Below, piece by piece: positions 39,301-54,300 of a DNA stretch of 64,000 nucleotides; positions within the stretch are counted from its first letter, which is position 1, and the number at the start of each line of letters is the position of its first letter. The stretch covers positions 8,966,191 to 9,030,190 of the forward strand of contig JACAXG010000013.1 of assembly GCA_018881555.1 (NCBI GenBank), written 5' to 3'. A program made the position numbers and the translations under genes. Source of the stretch: Amblyornis subalaris (taxonomy: Eukaryota > Chordata > Aves > Passeriformes > Ptilonorhynchidae). The notes below the pieces were generated by a model. The model did not search any database. It was given only the letters and a program-made list of their open reading frames with translations, and was not told the origin of the DNA.

Positions 39301-42300
39301 TCTGCTCTACAGTAAACCAACAGGTGAAAAAATGCGATATGTTGTCGCAACTCTACAGAAATAGGCATTACATCATGCATGAACTATTTTCAGAGATATA
39401 AATAGTCTTCATGTAAAAAAAAAACCAGAGACTTGTCAAAAATGTGTGTGGGTCATAAATGCATAGAATCACAGAATGGTTTGGGGTGGAAGGGACTTNA
39501 AAGCTCATCTTGTTCCAACCCCTCAAGGCAGGGACACCTTCCACTAGACCAGGTTGCTCCAAGCCCCATCCAACCCAGCCTTGAGCACTTTCACAGATGG
39601 GGAGTCCACNACCTCAAATTACTGACCACAAACAGGAATTAGAAAAATCCTACTGAAATGAAAAAAAGATTTGAGTTTACAAGTTTGAGTCACGTGGAAA
39701 TTTGTATTGCATTGTTAAACCCTGTTTGGATTTGAACACTGCAAGAAACATAAACGCAAAGTTACTATCTCAGGTTTTATTTTTTAACTGTGAAGNTAAC
39801 TACTCGAACTGTTTACTTTCCTATTACTTGATCCAAGATCAAAACAGCAATTTAATTTTTATACAGCACCAGAACCACCACTAAACCTTTTTTTTTTAAA
39901 GCATTATCATAAAGAAGTCATCTGCTGTTATTTTGGCTGTAGTTTTGCAAGCTCCTGCTGCATGGGCACAGAAGTTTGGGATACAGTTTAACAGAGATGA
40001 TTGCAATTACTTCTTTCTTTTGTAATTAAAAAATATGGTTGTATTATTCCTTTCCCCTTCTGTAATTATAAAACATGGTCACATTATTGATTGGGTTGAG
40101 AATTAGACTAAGAATAGAAATGATTCAGTATTTATCTCCATTGTGACGCTGCCCTGCTGCAACGACCCCAGCTCCTGGCTGCATGCTTATCACCACAAAG
40201 ATATGCAATCATGCTAACAAATCAGATCTGAAGCAAGACCAGGCATAATTAACACCAACGGCACATTTCTTCCNAACCCATTCATTTTGAGCAAGAGCTG
40301 TTGCCAAATGTGTCCAGCCTCACTTTCTCCCCCCTAGTCAGGACGTTACTGCGGGGGTGACGTGCAAGATGCAGAATTACTAAGTGACAAAAATGAAAAA
40401 GGCCAGGAATGCCCAGGGATGAAGAGATCTGATGTAATTACAGGGAAGCTCAGACCTGCCCCAGGCAGACTGATAGCCACACGTACTCAGGCTGCCACCA
40501 TGGCTGTGGCCTTGCATGTGACCCGTCGGGACAGAGCCAACTCCTCCAGCCCTTCACNGGCAGCAGTGCTGTTACGGACCCTGAAAAACCATTTGATAAG
40601 TGTTTTGCCAAATACACATTTGTCCTTGGGATCTGGCTGGGCTGCTGTGCTGTAGAAGGGGAGAAATCCCAGCACCAGGAGAACCTCAGCACGGCTTGGG
40701 CACACTCTGGACATGGAGGAGAGCCCAGGAAAGTGGAGGAGGGCCCAGCCTGCTCACCGACCCACCAGAGCGGCGCTGGCGTCCCCTGCACAGGGACTGC
40801 AAGAACAAAGTCACACCACTGNGCACTTCGAAGATAGAAACAGAAACATAAACCTGTTCATTTNGAGGGAGAAGAAAGAACACTGCCAGCACGTGTTCAT
40901 TGTATTTACTTGGAAGAAAAAAAAACCGAACAACAAAAACCGACTGCAGATAGATAATTCTGCAGACAACCAGTGCTCTCGTGAAAAAACACTGGTCTAT
41001 GAACCACAAAAATGTAGCAAAGCAATCTAAATGGTAACATCTTCACCAAAGAAACCAACCAGATGATCCACTTTTAACATTAGTTCATTCAAGGGGAGAC
41101 AGGGAGGGAAGAAATTTAAGATATCCACAATAATTTGAATGTCAACCATCCTGAAGATATACAGTTAAATTACGAACTAGAACTCTTTTACTTAATTAAG
41201 AGGCATAAGAGAAAAGAAGAGCTTCAAGGATGGTAACAATAATTTAAAATATTATTTAAAGTATCTGCATACAAATCTTGGTTTCGTGGCCAATCAGGTA
41301 CTTCTACCGAACAAGTTCCAGCACTAACAAGAAGGATACTCCATGTGAGAAGCAGATGTAANCTCATGTCATAACCCAATAGGTAATGTTTTATAAAACA
41401 CAGATTAACCTTAATCATAAATATAATCACAGTATATTTAATGTGCAGAGATTTGCATTCTAAGGAGTTCATGGAGATTGCATAGATAATTCCCCTTAAA
41501 CACAAGCACAAGAAATCTTCTATTTAAGGAAATATTCCAAGCTGGGTTAAAGCAATACTTAATTTCAGTACCTAGAGGATCTGAGTTTTCTTTAGAAAGC
41601 AGAAAACTACTTGTATGTGAGAGATTAGGCATGAAAAAACTTAAATGGTGTCACACTGAGTACTCCAACATTGACCACAGGAGACTGACTGGAGTCCTCA
41701 TGGANGCTGGAAAGCTCTGAGCCCTCACCAGCACACAGGGCTCACAAAAGGTCCATCAGGCTGCATTCAGCATCTGTCACAGAGCACTCAGAAACAGGCT
41801 GGAGAGTGAAATACAACTCTGTGCTCATTCATTAGCATTACGCCAGAGAGGAAATCTGCTGGAGAGTTTGTAAACACTTTTCCCACTCTGGCAGAAACGT
41901 TTTTGCAAGTTCCTGTCAAATAGAAGTTTCACTCAAATACCCTCCTCCTCATCCTGATTCCCTGACTATGGCAGATAGTTGGAACTAGATGGTCTTTAAG
42001 GACCCTTCCAACTCAAACCATTCTATGATCCTGCCCTTCTCTCACNGCCATGAAACCTGTTTTTAAAGATAACTGGAAACCAATGTAAAAGCAGGTTCAT
42101 ATAGGCAGGAGTTAAACNAAGCATGGAACTAACTTTTCTTTACTTGTCACACAGGCAGCTTGTTACCNTGTTTTCATTCCTTAGTCATCTGTTGAGTTAC
42201 AAATTACTTTTTGCTACCCTAAGTACTCTGAGTATGACACTTTCCAATTAGGAGCTTACAGTCTACAAAGCAAGGATTGGTATTTCAATTCAGCCTGCTG

Positions 42301-45300
42301 AAAACCCAACAGCTTGCAGATTTGGTAGCAGAGAGGTGGTTGTTTACTCCTTGCCACTTAGCACTCACTCATCCAGGAAAACACTTAGCAGTGTTACAGG
42401 ACTCTTCTTATATATTCCTAATTAATGAACATAAAAGCAGATTTAGGAATNTGCTGTTGATTGCAGAAGTTTATACCATTTCCCATCAAATGCTGATCTC
42501 TCTCTATATATATATACTCACACATGTATATATTCACAAATCTGAGGAAGCCACCAGGTTTGCAACAAGCAACTACAGGTGCAGGCACACAGGTGCTCCA
42601 TATTGTTGGTAACAAAAATAAATCAACGTGAAGAAAAATCCTAATGAGGACATCATCTGTTGACTAATCACAGTCCTGCGAGTGTACCACGCTGACTCCT
42701 TGCAGCAATAACTGACAACCTCTGAAATCATCCAAGAAGCCGTGAAACTTGGTCTTTCCCAGACCAAAGATGCGAAGTCTCTTCTCACGCATCCCTCCAG
42801 GCAAGCAGCATAGGCAGCATCAGCTGTTCCTGGGATTCTCCTCCTCTTAGCACTGAAATCTGAGAATTATTATGTGTGCTTATTCACTGTCACAAACACC
42901 AAAGAGACAGAGATAGATTCTGTCATACACAGATTGGAATTTAATTCCTAATAAAGCCTTATGCACGCCTGCCTGGAGTGTGANGGTCCAACATCTCTTT
43001 TCTTCAATAACTAATTTAATCACTTACTAATGATAAAATCCAGCATATGTGACAGTTCTAGAAATGAGATGGCAGAGGATGTTAAACCTCAAGCAGCACA
43101 TCCTCTTCCTGTCACAGACACAGTAATGCTGTGCAGGGCCTACAATCACCACCTGTGACCCAGCCACTAAACATGCAGGAAAATCAGCAGTTTATCTAAG
43201 TTATAAGCTCATACCTGAGTACACACATTAGATATTTTGACGTGTATCAACTGAGAGAGGCTTTGTATCTTTTAGGGAGATGAAAAGGAAGATGGCAAAA
43301 AGGGGGAGAAACTGAATTTGNTTTTTTCTCTTCTGAGCATGAATACTATTGAAGGCTTGTACTTCAACATTATTACTGGTTTTAACCTTTGATTTTCAAA
43401 GCAAATCAAATTATCCAGAACAATTANTTTCAATTAAATAATTTGTCTAGGTCACCTGTATCCTGTTACCAAGCAGGAAATTTGAAAAGTAATGGTAAAT
43501 AAAAACCTTCACATAAGCTTTGTAGCCCTGAAACCACAGAGGCATATGCCTTCACACAGTGCAGAGTTCATAGNCTCTGCTGCTATTTAAGAGTAGCAAA
43601 TGAGTTACTGTTATTCTTTTTGATGCTTGAACTACCACTGTACTATTTTTAAGCAAGTAAACACAACCAAGTACAACAATGTTAATGCTGTAGTGAACTG
43701 CATCTGTGATTAACTCAACTCCAAACCATAGTTCAAATTTACTAAGGGAAAAAAAAGAAATCCACCAATTCCTACATCTTACCAAAAAAACTCCAGGTAA
43801 AACCAACAAAAAACCAAGAATGACCATATCTCCATCAAGCAAGCATCTTAAGACTTATCTGTAGTGCTCAGATCCCTAGTGCTGAAAATCCCTAAACCAA
43901 AGAAAGCCCCACATCTTTTCCAACTNCTACCTTCACGTCAACCTATGGTGCTCCAATCCAAACCACTCCACTGCCCCCCAACAAGAAAAAAGTGTTCTCA
44001 AAAATGACAANCATGGACGATTTCACTTCACCAGTTTTGACAGCAAAAGAAAATTCCAGCCAGCCCTGCAGACATNACAGTGCCAAGGAGACAGGCCGAG
44101 GAGAGCAGACTCACCGACATGTAACTGCTGGAATCCACATTGTCCGTGATGGTCTGACGCTCACCCCTCTGGTTGATCTTCCTATACCTCCGACGGGACT
44201 GCCGGAGCGGGACTTCTCTTTGCAAGATGTTTTCTTCATTGTCTTTGGAGTTCTCCACCTGAAACACATGTTCAGGCTCCTGGTTAAACATCCAGTTCTT
44301 CCATAGCACCGAGAGCCGATGGAGCCGTATGAAGCTCATGGGGAAGGAACAAGCATAAGTTCAGGGCAGTTAAAACTTTTCTGGAGAAAACGACCGCGGC
44401 TGTTTCAGAGAACCACTGCTGCAGGTCTCAGAACCGCCTTATTACAATGAGCCGGAGGCCACAGTTTCCTTCCAGGAAACACAGTATTTTTAAAAAAAAA
44501 AAAAGTAAAAAAGGCACACATATCCTCTGAACAAAACCGCTCATCAGTAGAAACCCTTCTGCACCCATACATATCACAAAAGAGTTACAGGCACTGCTCA
44601 TTTCAAGTGTATCTTAAACACAGAAGTTACCATTTCTTTGTGTATTTACAATCTGGCAAAAATATTTAATTATATCCTATTTTTAGTAGTGTAATTTTTA
44701 AAAGCATAATTTATTTCTAGTACCAGTCACAGCTAAACAACTTTAAATATTCCAGCTTTTTATAAATAGCTACTTCACCTATGCCATACTGCCTTCTAAT
44801 CACTTCCAGAGGACTATGGAGAAATGACGGGAACTTGATTCATATCTTGATGTTAAATATTATTTGGGACTAAACATTAAAAATTAGGTAAATTTATCTT
44901 GTTAGTAAAAGCCAACATGAAACCTTTTATCTCAATAGCTACAATTCTTTTTTTCTATAAAAAGCAGTCTCATCCTTTCCCATTTCCTTTTGATGTTTTG
45001 AAAAAATATCTCCCAGCAGGAAGCAGAGCAGACATGCATGCAAATAGGCTGCAGCAGGCAAGAAGCTTCTCTACAATGTATTTATTATATAGAAATTTCT
45101 ACTGTCTTCAATGGCTTTTCCCACCCCTCCTCCAAATTTCACTGGAAAATCCTAAACATTAAGACTGTACTACTGGGACAGGAGAAGAACCTCTGTGTGG
45201 TCTTACACAGCTGTCACTTCCCATACTCAAGTAAATAATCCAAAAATTAAAATCCAAAAGGTATAAAGGAATGAAACCCAGAAAGACTTAACAGACAGGA

Positions 45301-48300
45301 ACAGGAAAGTAACCAAACTACCTACACCATCACAAAAGCAAGAGCGCGTNTACCTTCCACATCACTTTTTCCAAACAGCTAAGTCTGTCTGAGGTCNGAG
45401 GAAGGTACAAGCAGCTGGGCTTGTCTCATGGGTTATTTTTGATTCCATAGAGAAAAACATACACTAATAACATAGGTTAAAGACACAATAGTTAGAAAAG
45501 TTAGAAGAGTGAAGCTCACACCATAATATCGTCAAAAAAAGAGAACAGAAAAGCTGAGTTCCCCCAGCAAGGGATAACCACACTTTTCACTAGAATTTTA
45601 CTACCTCTTTGCAAAGGAATAGGACAACAAACAAAGATATTTAGTAGCAGCATTGATGTAAGCACCAGGGGGTAAGGGAGTAAAGGATACCAGGCATGCA
45701 GGCAGAAACACAAAAAGAAACAAAAGAATCCTTTTAAACAGGCCATCTAGTATCCTCATAAAATGCAGTANGAGGTTTGATATAGAAGCCTTCCTTCAAC
45801 AAGCATAAAATATGAATTTCTAGCTACCAACAATGTTGCTCTCAAATTGTATAGAAAGCTTCCAGAAGTNAGGAATTTTAGTTTTTTACAGTTATGCATT
45901 AAATAACCAAAATTGTGCTGAATTAATTTTTAATTTTTGTATGTGTATATGTTAATTTTGTATGTACTTCAATAAATGCATTATCATCCTTTTTACTCTG
46001 CATTCAGTCTTACAAGATCACAGAAACTAAAACAAGCAGTGAGCTTCTCCAGCAGAACAGAGTAACCTGNACCCGAGAAACTGCTGAGGTAGCTGGACAA
46101 AGACTCTTCCAATACTGATGACCCTTATTATTTAGAAGCCCAAACTACACAGGTATTTTTAAGACTAAATTAAAACAAACAGTCAAAGAGGAAATTAGTG
46201 TTCTTCCACAATTCTAACCNAAAACTAAGAAGCGAGCATAAATANATTATTTGATAGCACTGAGGCAAGACAAACAAGTGCTGGAAACNGAGACCACCTG
46301 CTTCCTTCGGTTAGTGAACTGGTGTTGACAAAAACAACATGAAAATCAGAAACCAGGAAAGGCNTCCATGCCACGCAGCTTCCAGGTTAGTACCACCAGC
46401 ACCATCAGTATTTTGGGTCCAGCTGACCACCAGGACGTTACAATTTACAAGAACAGTTTTCGGCGTTCTGTGCATGAACCGGATAGGCAGACCTGGGCAC
46501 CTCACTCAACCCTGCTTTCATCTGGTTAAAACTAAAAACTTCTGTTGGCAGAGAGGTGTCACTCTCCTCACACCCCGCAGCGGGATGAAGACTCCTTCAG
46601 CCGGGCCCCGGTGTGGGAGCACAGGGAGGACAGACTCCCTGGGCCACCACAGGGACAGGAGGACCAGGCTGCCATCAGGCTTCCAGGTCAGATGGAGACA
46701 CTGCCCCACGGACTGCTTCACATTATTTCATTTTCAGTACAGAATCAGAGAACTGTTAAGNCTGGAAGAGGTCTCTAAGATCAGAGCCCAACCGTTCCCC
46801 TGGCACTGCCAGGCCCACCACTAAACCANGTCCCCAAGTGCCACATCTACACATCTGTTAAATCCCTCCAGGGATGGNGACTCCACCACTGCTCTGGGCA
46901 GCCTGTGCCAGGGCTTGACCCTTCCTGTGAAGAAAATTTCCCTAATATCCAATATAAACCTTCCCTGGCACAACTTGAGGCCATTTCCTCTTGCCCTAGC
47001 CCTTGTTACCTGGGAGAAGAGGCTGATTCCCACCTGGCTACACCCTCCTGTCAGGGAATTGTAGAGAGTGAGAAGGTCCCCCCTGAGCCTCCTTTTCTCC
47101 AAGCTGAGCCCCTCCAGCTCCCTCAGCTGCTCCTCACCAGACTCATGCTCTTGTGCCAAGGAGTCTGGANTAGCACATTAACTGGCCATATCCTAATCAA
47201 AGATGCTTTTTATTAACCTTGAACACTGGCAGCAGCAGGATGCTCCCACACCATCACCAGCTTCACCCAGGCTCTGGCTGCCACACAGAAATCAAGGAGG
47301 ACCACAGGATTTCATTCTGCAGCTCGAGCCAGCAATGAAATATTTTCCACCTGCAAATATCACACTGCTCTTCTGAAATCTTATGCTTAGATCTGAAGAA
47401 GAAAATGAAAGCACCAAGGAACAACAGAAAGGACACTTCACTACACTGAGATATGCTGCAATTCTGGGCCATTTTCTTAAGTGATAAATGGGCCTATTAT
47501 TAATTCAATAGACTGCTCAGCCTACAAAAATATGAGTTACAATGCCCATTCACACACTATCTGTTACCCTCATTAACTTAAGTTGACCACATTTTATGGC
47601 CTTTAAAATGGATCTGTTCCCAGAGGATTCCCACTACAAAACTGGTTTACATTCTAAAATGATAGAAAAAAAAAAATTCAAAAAATCAGTCACCAGCAGG
47701 AAATGATAGAGTTCTTTAACTCCATTAAAGTAGCTAACTAATTCTTTTGCTTGAAGATAAATATTCATTACGTATTAAATCTCATTAGTATGTTGCAAAT
47801 TAAAACTAGAGAAAATAAAAGAATTAAATTAATAAGAATTAATCAGGGAAATGAAACTCAAGTACACCTTGTGTCAGNGCAGATCATTAGCAAGGTGCAC
47901 GCCACCACACTGATGCTTTTTTCTCACCCTATCTGAAGTACTACCTAGAAAATACAGTTAATAGTACCTTTAGCTACACTTACCTGTAAAACATGACCAT
48001 AAATATAATGAGAAAACTACTCTGCACTTCTAATTCTTTGATTTGCCTACTGGAAAAATATACTGAAGTTCCAGAAAAGGATGTAAGATACTTTCAAGTG
48101 TCTCTATACTCTCATTGGCATTTAATTGCAATTACACACAATTCAGGAGATTTAAAATAGAGCGAACAGCTGTCTGGGCTGTGCCTTTGTCTCCAGGAAC
48201 ACCCAGCAGCATGTGAGGCTGCTGACATGGCCAATGCTGGCTTCCTTCTCCAGCAACTGTGATACCATGTTCCTCTGAAAACACTCATCACAGTCGTAGC

Positions 48301-51300
48301 TACTCAAGTTACACACACAACACTAGTTTCTTCATAAAATATTTCAATAGGGCCAGCTTCTCTCTGGAAGTATGCACTACACAGAAGCTCCTNTTTTATC
48401 TGCATCTTCATTCATCNTCTTCTTTTTTTTCANAATGGTGATATGACNAGAGAAGGATATAGGTATTTTTCAAGGTTTCCATANTGTATTTTGCCCATGA
48501 AATATTTTTCATGTGAACTTACAAATGCACTTGCAGTGAGTTAAGTCACCACCATCCTTCCACTAGACCAGGTTGCTCCAAGCCTCATCCAACCTGGCCT
48601 GGAACACTTCCAGAGATGGNGCAGCCACAGCTTCTCTGGGCAACCTGTGCCAGGGCTTCACCACCCTCACAGTAAAGAATTTCTCCCTAATACCTAATAA
48701 TAGATATGACTGGATAAGTGAGTGTTTGTCATTCTGTGCTACAGGAGCACTGAGGTGCAAGGCTCAGCTCAGCCCAGGCACTGCACTAAGGCACACTAAG
48801 CACACCAGATCCTTGGCAGTAGCAATTAAAAAGTAAAAAATGCAAAGCAGCAAATGCAAACCAGAGGGCCTGGGGCATTCCCATGACATGGCTGCACACA
48901 TTGTCACACAAAGAGTCCTGTGGCATCCCTCAAGGCATAATCTCCTCTCAAAATTCCAGCTCTGACAAGAGTCTGGATAATTGGGAATAAAACGAACTGT
49001 TTCACTCCAGAGCATGGAGTCAGGTTTCTCACACTCTTAACCTGCACTTCATGGCAGACTGTAGCTTAGAATACGTGCTGCAGCAAAGAGCATGTTCCTA
49101 CTGATGCTATCAGAGCCCACGAGCAGAGACAGACTGACACTGCGCAGAGCAAANGGCACAAAGGACAGAGAGTGGACTTGGTACAGGACACTGCTGACAT
49201 CCCTGCTGGTAATGCACTGTGAGAAACAGATTTCTTATGGAAGCTGAATATTTACACACTCGGTAAGAGACACTGTCAAATATTACTTTTAATGTTACCA
49301 TATCTAGATCCAGGGCAGCTAAATCAATAGCAGTCTGGAGATTGGAGTCTGATTAACAGACACGTGGCTTCTCAGCACAACAAACAGTTTTGTTTCAGCT
49401 CCATTAACATCTCAGATGAAAGTTAAAAGAGATCTGTCCATGTCCCCAGGCACACTACTGGGATGCGACGTCAGTCTGCACTGTGGAAAAGCAATCCTAA
49501 TATTCCAACTGCTCACAGCATGTGTACAACAACCAGGAAAGGACTAAGCTACACTCTCTGAACACATATATATACATCTATATAAGCACTTGGCAGTATC
49601 AATAAGTGTTCTGAAGAAGCAGGAGTCCTGGACATTAAGGTTGGTGCCAAACCTTACCCTTCAAGCTTGGCTAAGCACTCTCATGTTTCTTCTCACACCT
49701 ACAAGCCTTCACACTATGTGGCACTGCAAAGGCTTGGAGGAAGAAGGTTTTTCCACCCAAATAGGACCAATAAAAGCAATGAAATGGGGGATGGGGGTGT
49801 AAANAAAATATTCAAGATAGAAGACTGCCATTGCCTGACGCAGGAATGCTCAACTCAGCCGTGACTGTTAAGCTTTTGAAACTCAAGTAAGCATAATTTT
49901 AGAAAGAATGACCTAATCATCATCATCATTTACCCATCTAGATTAAATTTACATAGCTACTGCTGTTACGAGAGCAGCTATAGGTATAATTGAAATCAAG
50001 GCAATTTTGCTGCAATTTCATAGAATACTTTACAATAAGCTTTCTGCTGTAAAAGAGAAAGAATTTGCTGAAANCAGCAATAGATTTAAATACATATGAA
50101 AAAAATCTGTCTTACCACAATCATTTCTGAAGGTTCCAATATGATACATTCGCATCCTCGCTTTCCTCCAGACTGCTTGCCAAAACTAGAGTGGGATGGA
50201 AAAAAAGCAAACAAAAAGGAATGAGATGAACAGCCTATTTTACCTTTTCAGTAACAAAAATAATTGGCAGTGGTGCATGTTGTTCAAAAACAAAAAAAGA
50301 CAAAGAAAAATTGATGAAAACTATTGTGTGAAAAATGCTAATGAGATAGTATCCATTATAATAATATTTTAATTTATTCAGCACCCCTCATCACGGCCTG
50401 CTATGTAAAGTCTCAATATAAAGAATGTTCTTTTGTAAAATCATTATTACTTGCAGATACCCAAAACCACCCATAATACATTTCAGTTCTGACAAGAAAA
50501 CCTTAGTAAATTTCAATTAAACAGGCCTTGAAAAACAAATATACATTAATTCCAAAGACTCCAAAATACTCTTCGGCACACAGCATTTTTNATGAAGGTT
50601 CCCTCAACTCCATGCCACCCCTTCATCCTCCCAGCAAAGCGGGGTAGAGAGAACCTCTTCCCTAACACTGAGCCCTAACTTGTGACCACTACTTGTACCA
50701 TCACAAGGAGTGGGACATGGTGACGGGTTCTGCTTAAGAAGTATGAGAAAACACAAATGCAACAAAGCGTGATGGGCGGTGTAAGAGAGCAACTGAGGAG
50801 AGCAGCTAAAAACAACCTGATGTGCTTCAGCTCACCGACTCTAAGAGGTGACTTCCTTCANAACATCGAACAACAGAGGTCACTTCAGAGGAATNGCCTC
50901 TGGAGAAGGCACTATGCAAGCACATCTGAGAGTGCCAGCAAAAAAGAGCTGAGCTAGACACTGCTGGGGGATGTGGGGTGTGCTACAGTCCAATAACCTC
51001 TTGAATCACTGCATTTGTGACTGTAGTGGTATCTGGAATTGAAAATATCTGGCTTCACCTATTAAGTAACTTTGTCTTCACTCCTGACCCATTAGCCTGA
51101 GGTGGGAATGCTCGACTGACCCACTCCTTGGGCATGAGGGAAAGCGATCCCACACCCCTGGCACATAAAACAAACTCCTTGATGAGCAGCTCAGTGGCTG
51201 GATTAGCAGTTCAACAGTTGTAGGTGCCGTGTTACAAACTCAGACTGTCAACATCGATCAGGTTTTAGCACCTACCAGCAGGTGAGATAACTGAAGAATC

Positions 51301-54300
51301 AGTTAANGCAAAGCAGGGATTAATGTGTGAATTAGAAGGAAGTTAAGACAAGAGTGGAGACAAATCCTTAAAAAGTGGGTCAGCTCCATCTCTTTTCACT
51401 GAGGTTACATTTAGAAAGTACATCTGAAATTCCAGCCACACAAGACTTGAGTTGCATTTACATGGAAAAGATCCACAGAAACACCACCACTTTGTACAAA
51501 ACGTTTAAAAAGACTCGTGTTTATGACACTCCAAAACTTCTGCAGGATGTGTGCACTTACAGGAAAAAACTTAAGTAACTAAACTGAAGCTGAAGGATTA
51601 ACTAAAAAAACTAAGCTGAAGGAGGGGAGGTTTAGATTAGCTATCAGGAAGAAATTCTTCCCTGTGAGTGTGGTGAGGCACTGGCACAGGTTGCCCAGGG
51701 AAGCTGTGGCTGCCCCATCCCTGGAAGGGTTCAAGGCCAGGTTNGACAGGCCTTGGAGCAACCTNGTCTAGTGGAAGGTGTCCCTGCCCATGCCAGGGGG
51801 GTAGAACTAGGTGAGCTTTAAGATCCTTTCCAACCCAAATATTCTGTGATTCTCTGAAACTGTGAAGTTATTCCAACAAAGAAATCATCAGTGTAATCCC
51901 GTCAGGAGAAAAAATTACAATTACTAGGAGCACAGCAGCTTCCACTGTCAAGTTTCGATTTTGCTAATGGTCTACTGAAGGGAAAAAAAATATTTAAATT
52001 ACATGATTGCAATAGAGTCATAAACANCAACTAAAATTTTATCACCCAGACCAGAGAAACACAAGTTTCACACAGAAAACTGGCATTTTCACACATCTAT
52101 AGTAAGAAACTCAGAGCTCAAATTTTCATGCCTTCTTTCATGGTTTTTCCACACAGCATGTGATCCAGGCATGAGAGTCTTGTGTTTTTGCAATACTTAA
52201 CAAGAACGTCTAAACTACTCTCACTCTTACAACAAAGTTAATTCAGTTCAGAAAACACAGAAATGTCATTTTTTATGTCAGCTCCAACTTTAAGGTGAAC
52301 TGACATCTATGACAGGATCTCTCCACAAACCAAAAACCAAAGTGAGACCAACTGTGCTACAGGATCATTTTCAATTAAAAACGACCCACTTAAAATTCTA
52401 TTCCTTGTAACAGAAAACTAAAGACAAGATTTTTTTTTTTTTTTTTTTTTTCAAAAAACCAATACTCTAAAGGAATTATTTGCACCTGGAAGTTTCAGGC
52501 TTTGCATCTTTTTAAAACCAGAAATTATCATTATCAGTTTTATCACAAAAAACAGATTACTACTATTGCTACATCCCCCATAGTTAGGAAAAAGCTCCAC
52601 TTTCCTGCTGCAGGTTGTTCATGCAAAGTGTTTTTGTTGTGTCACAACAATTTATCAAATTCCTGAAGGCTGAGGAAGAGCTGTCTTCTCTTTTGTTTTG
52701 TTTTACATAAACATATTCCTCAAATTCAGCAACTGTCCAGCCTCCCTCTGCTTATGTTGCAGCATTTGCTAATTAAGTAATAGCAGTAAACGCTAATGAG
52801 GAAGAGAACAGCCCCTGGAACAAAGGTCAGGCTCTTGGCACTATCATTTCTGCTCCATCAGGCACTTTACAACAACCAAACACTCGGAAAAGGATTAGGT
52901 TCCAAAGACAAAGCCCACCTTGCTAATCCTAAAGAATAAACTACTCATATTAACAAGTCAATAGGTCAAGTTTAATTCTTTCCTGGTACACACCATGGAT
53001 GGTTTATCGATTATTCCGCAACAGAGCTCCTTCCAAAGGAGGAGGCCACATATGGTTTTTCCCCAGCCATAACTACCACTATGTCTTGAAAATACCAATT
53101 TTTAACATTCTTAATTAACATACACAACATGTTTTAGAAACATGGATTTTAAATTTCTTAATGACTTATTCCATATTTTTCTCTAGAACACAAATGTTTA
53201 GCTTCACTATCAGTTAAGAGGTTTGCTGACATCAATATACTTCACTGATCTGCCAATTATAATCAAGGCTTCAGACCAATGTTCATTCCTAATTGTTTGG
53301 AAATGGAAAAGGTTCAGTTGAACAAAGCTTTGAAAGTGGAGGAGATCAAATCCATTTGGGAAACAAGAGGAAACTCTGACATGAAAAATTCTTCCAAAGG
53401 AGAAGGAANATTTCTGTGACAGCAAATTACTTGGAGAAGCCTTTAGTTAGCCATTAAAGACCCACCCAAACCTAAAACATGCTGTTTCTCAAAGGAGAGA
53501 ACTCTGGAATGTACATCTCATTCTNGAAGAGGTGGGGCAATCTTATCTTTTGGTACTAAAAGTCCACTTTNCTTGGTGTGAAGAACACATGGTGTTTGCA
53601 GGAGCTGTCACTCCTTAGTCCTACTGGTTACCCAACACAGCCCCCAACAGACCACCATGTTCCCACCAGACCATGACCACGGACATCACTTCCTGGGGCC
53701 AGGTTTGCTTCCTGGAGAGGTCCAATCTGAGAAGCCTGTTTCAGCAGTTCTGCTTACCAACCATCACAGAAGCTGCCCCAAGCATACGTATCCCTGAACA
53801 CCATATCCTCCTGATGTCACATGTGGCAAGATACACAAGAAAATTGAGAAAGACTCACTAAGGTACAGCACATTACNTGTGCTTTAATGCTTGAAGCAGA
53901 GTGGGAAAAACAATCCAATTAAAAATTTAAATTAATACTGAAAGGGTGAGAAAACATGAAACTAATGTAAATTAAGCTCTACTTACAGTAAAAAAATTGT
54001 CAAAGGACATACTACCACTGGTATAACNACTAAAGTTTTAAATGATTCAACAATTCAATCAGCATTGTTAAAATATGTGTGATTTAAATAAGTATTAAAT
54101 ATAATATCATTTTGTATCTTCCCACTGCTGGCAGCCCAGAAGAAGTCAGTACTATAAAACTGCATTACAATTTTATTTATAATTTTATTGTACATTCCAG
54201 TCACTTAATATTCATCTATTTCATCCGCATCATTAATTTTCACACACCCACTCAATGGCCTGCAACACTGTCATGGGAAAAAAATGTCTTCCACATACCA

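Larger units (their letters stand above)
27534..44114 (-). other. RAPGEF6 large intron, part upstream of the alternative exon (16.6 kb)
   Basis: The intron contains the promoter-like block (28480-28602), the CpG-dense patch (30655-30810), a moderately GC-rich stretch at 31400-31800, CR1 copies at 29.85, 36.0, 37.1, 38.2, 39.5 and 42.0 kb, and a 40-base tandem at 40.0 kb. The longest open frame, 31976-32536 minus (186 codons), shows no family. The stretches 31800-36000, 39620-41960 and 42034-44114 otherwise hold nothing I recognise. Confidence 0.85.
44259..50115 (-). other. RAPGEF6 intron (5.9 kb)
   Basis: Two CR1 copies (46740-47152 and 48553-48702) and otherwise unremarkable AT-rich sequence. 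The open frame at 46339-46824 runs into the CR1 copy and is not a gene. Confidence 0.88.

Noticed and set aside
46339..46824. 161-codon open frame on the plus strand
   Set aside because: Its 3' third is the CR1 copy at 46740 and the rest shows no domain or codon pattern.
52430..52451. Poly-T tract as the tail of a processed pseudogene
   Set aside because: No gene-like sequence follows on the expected side and no target duplication is visible.
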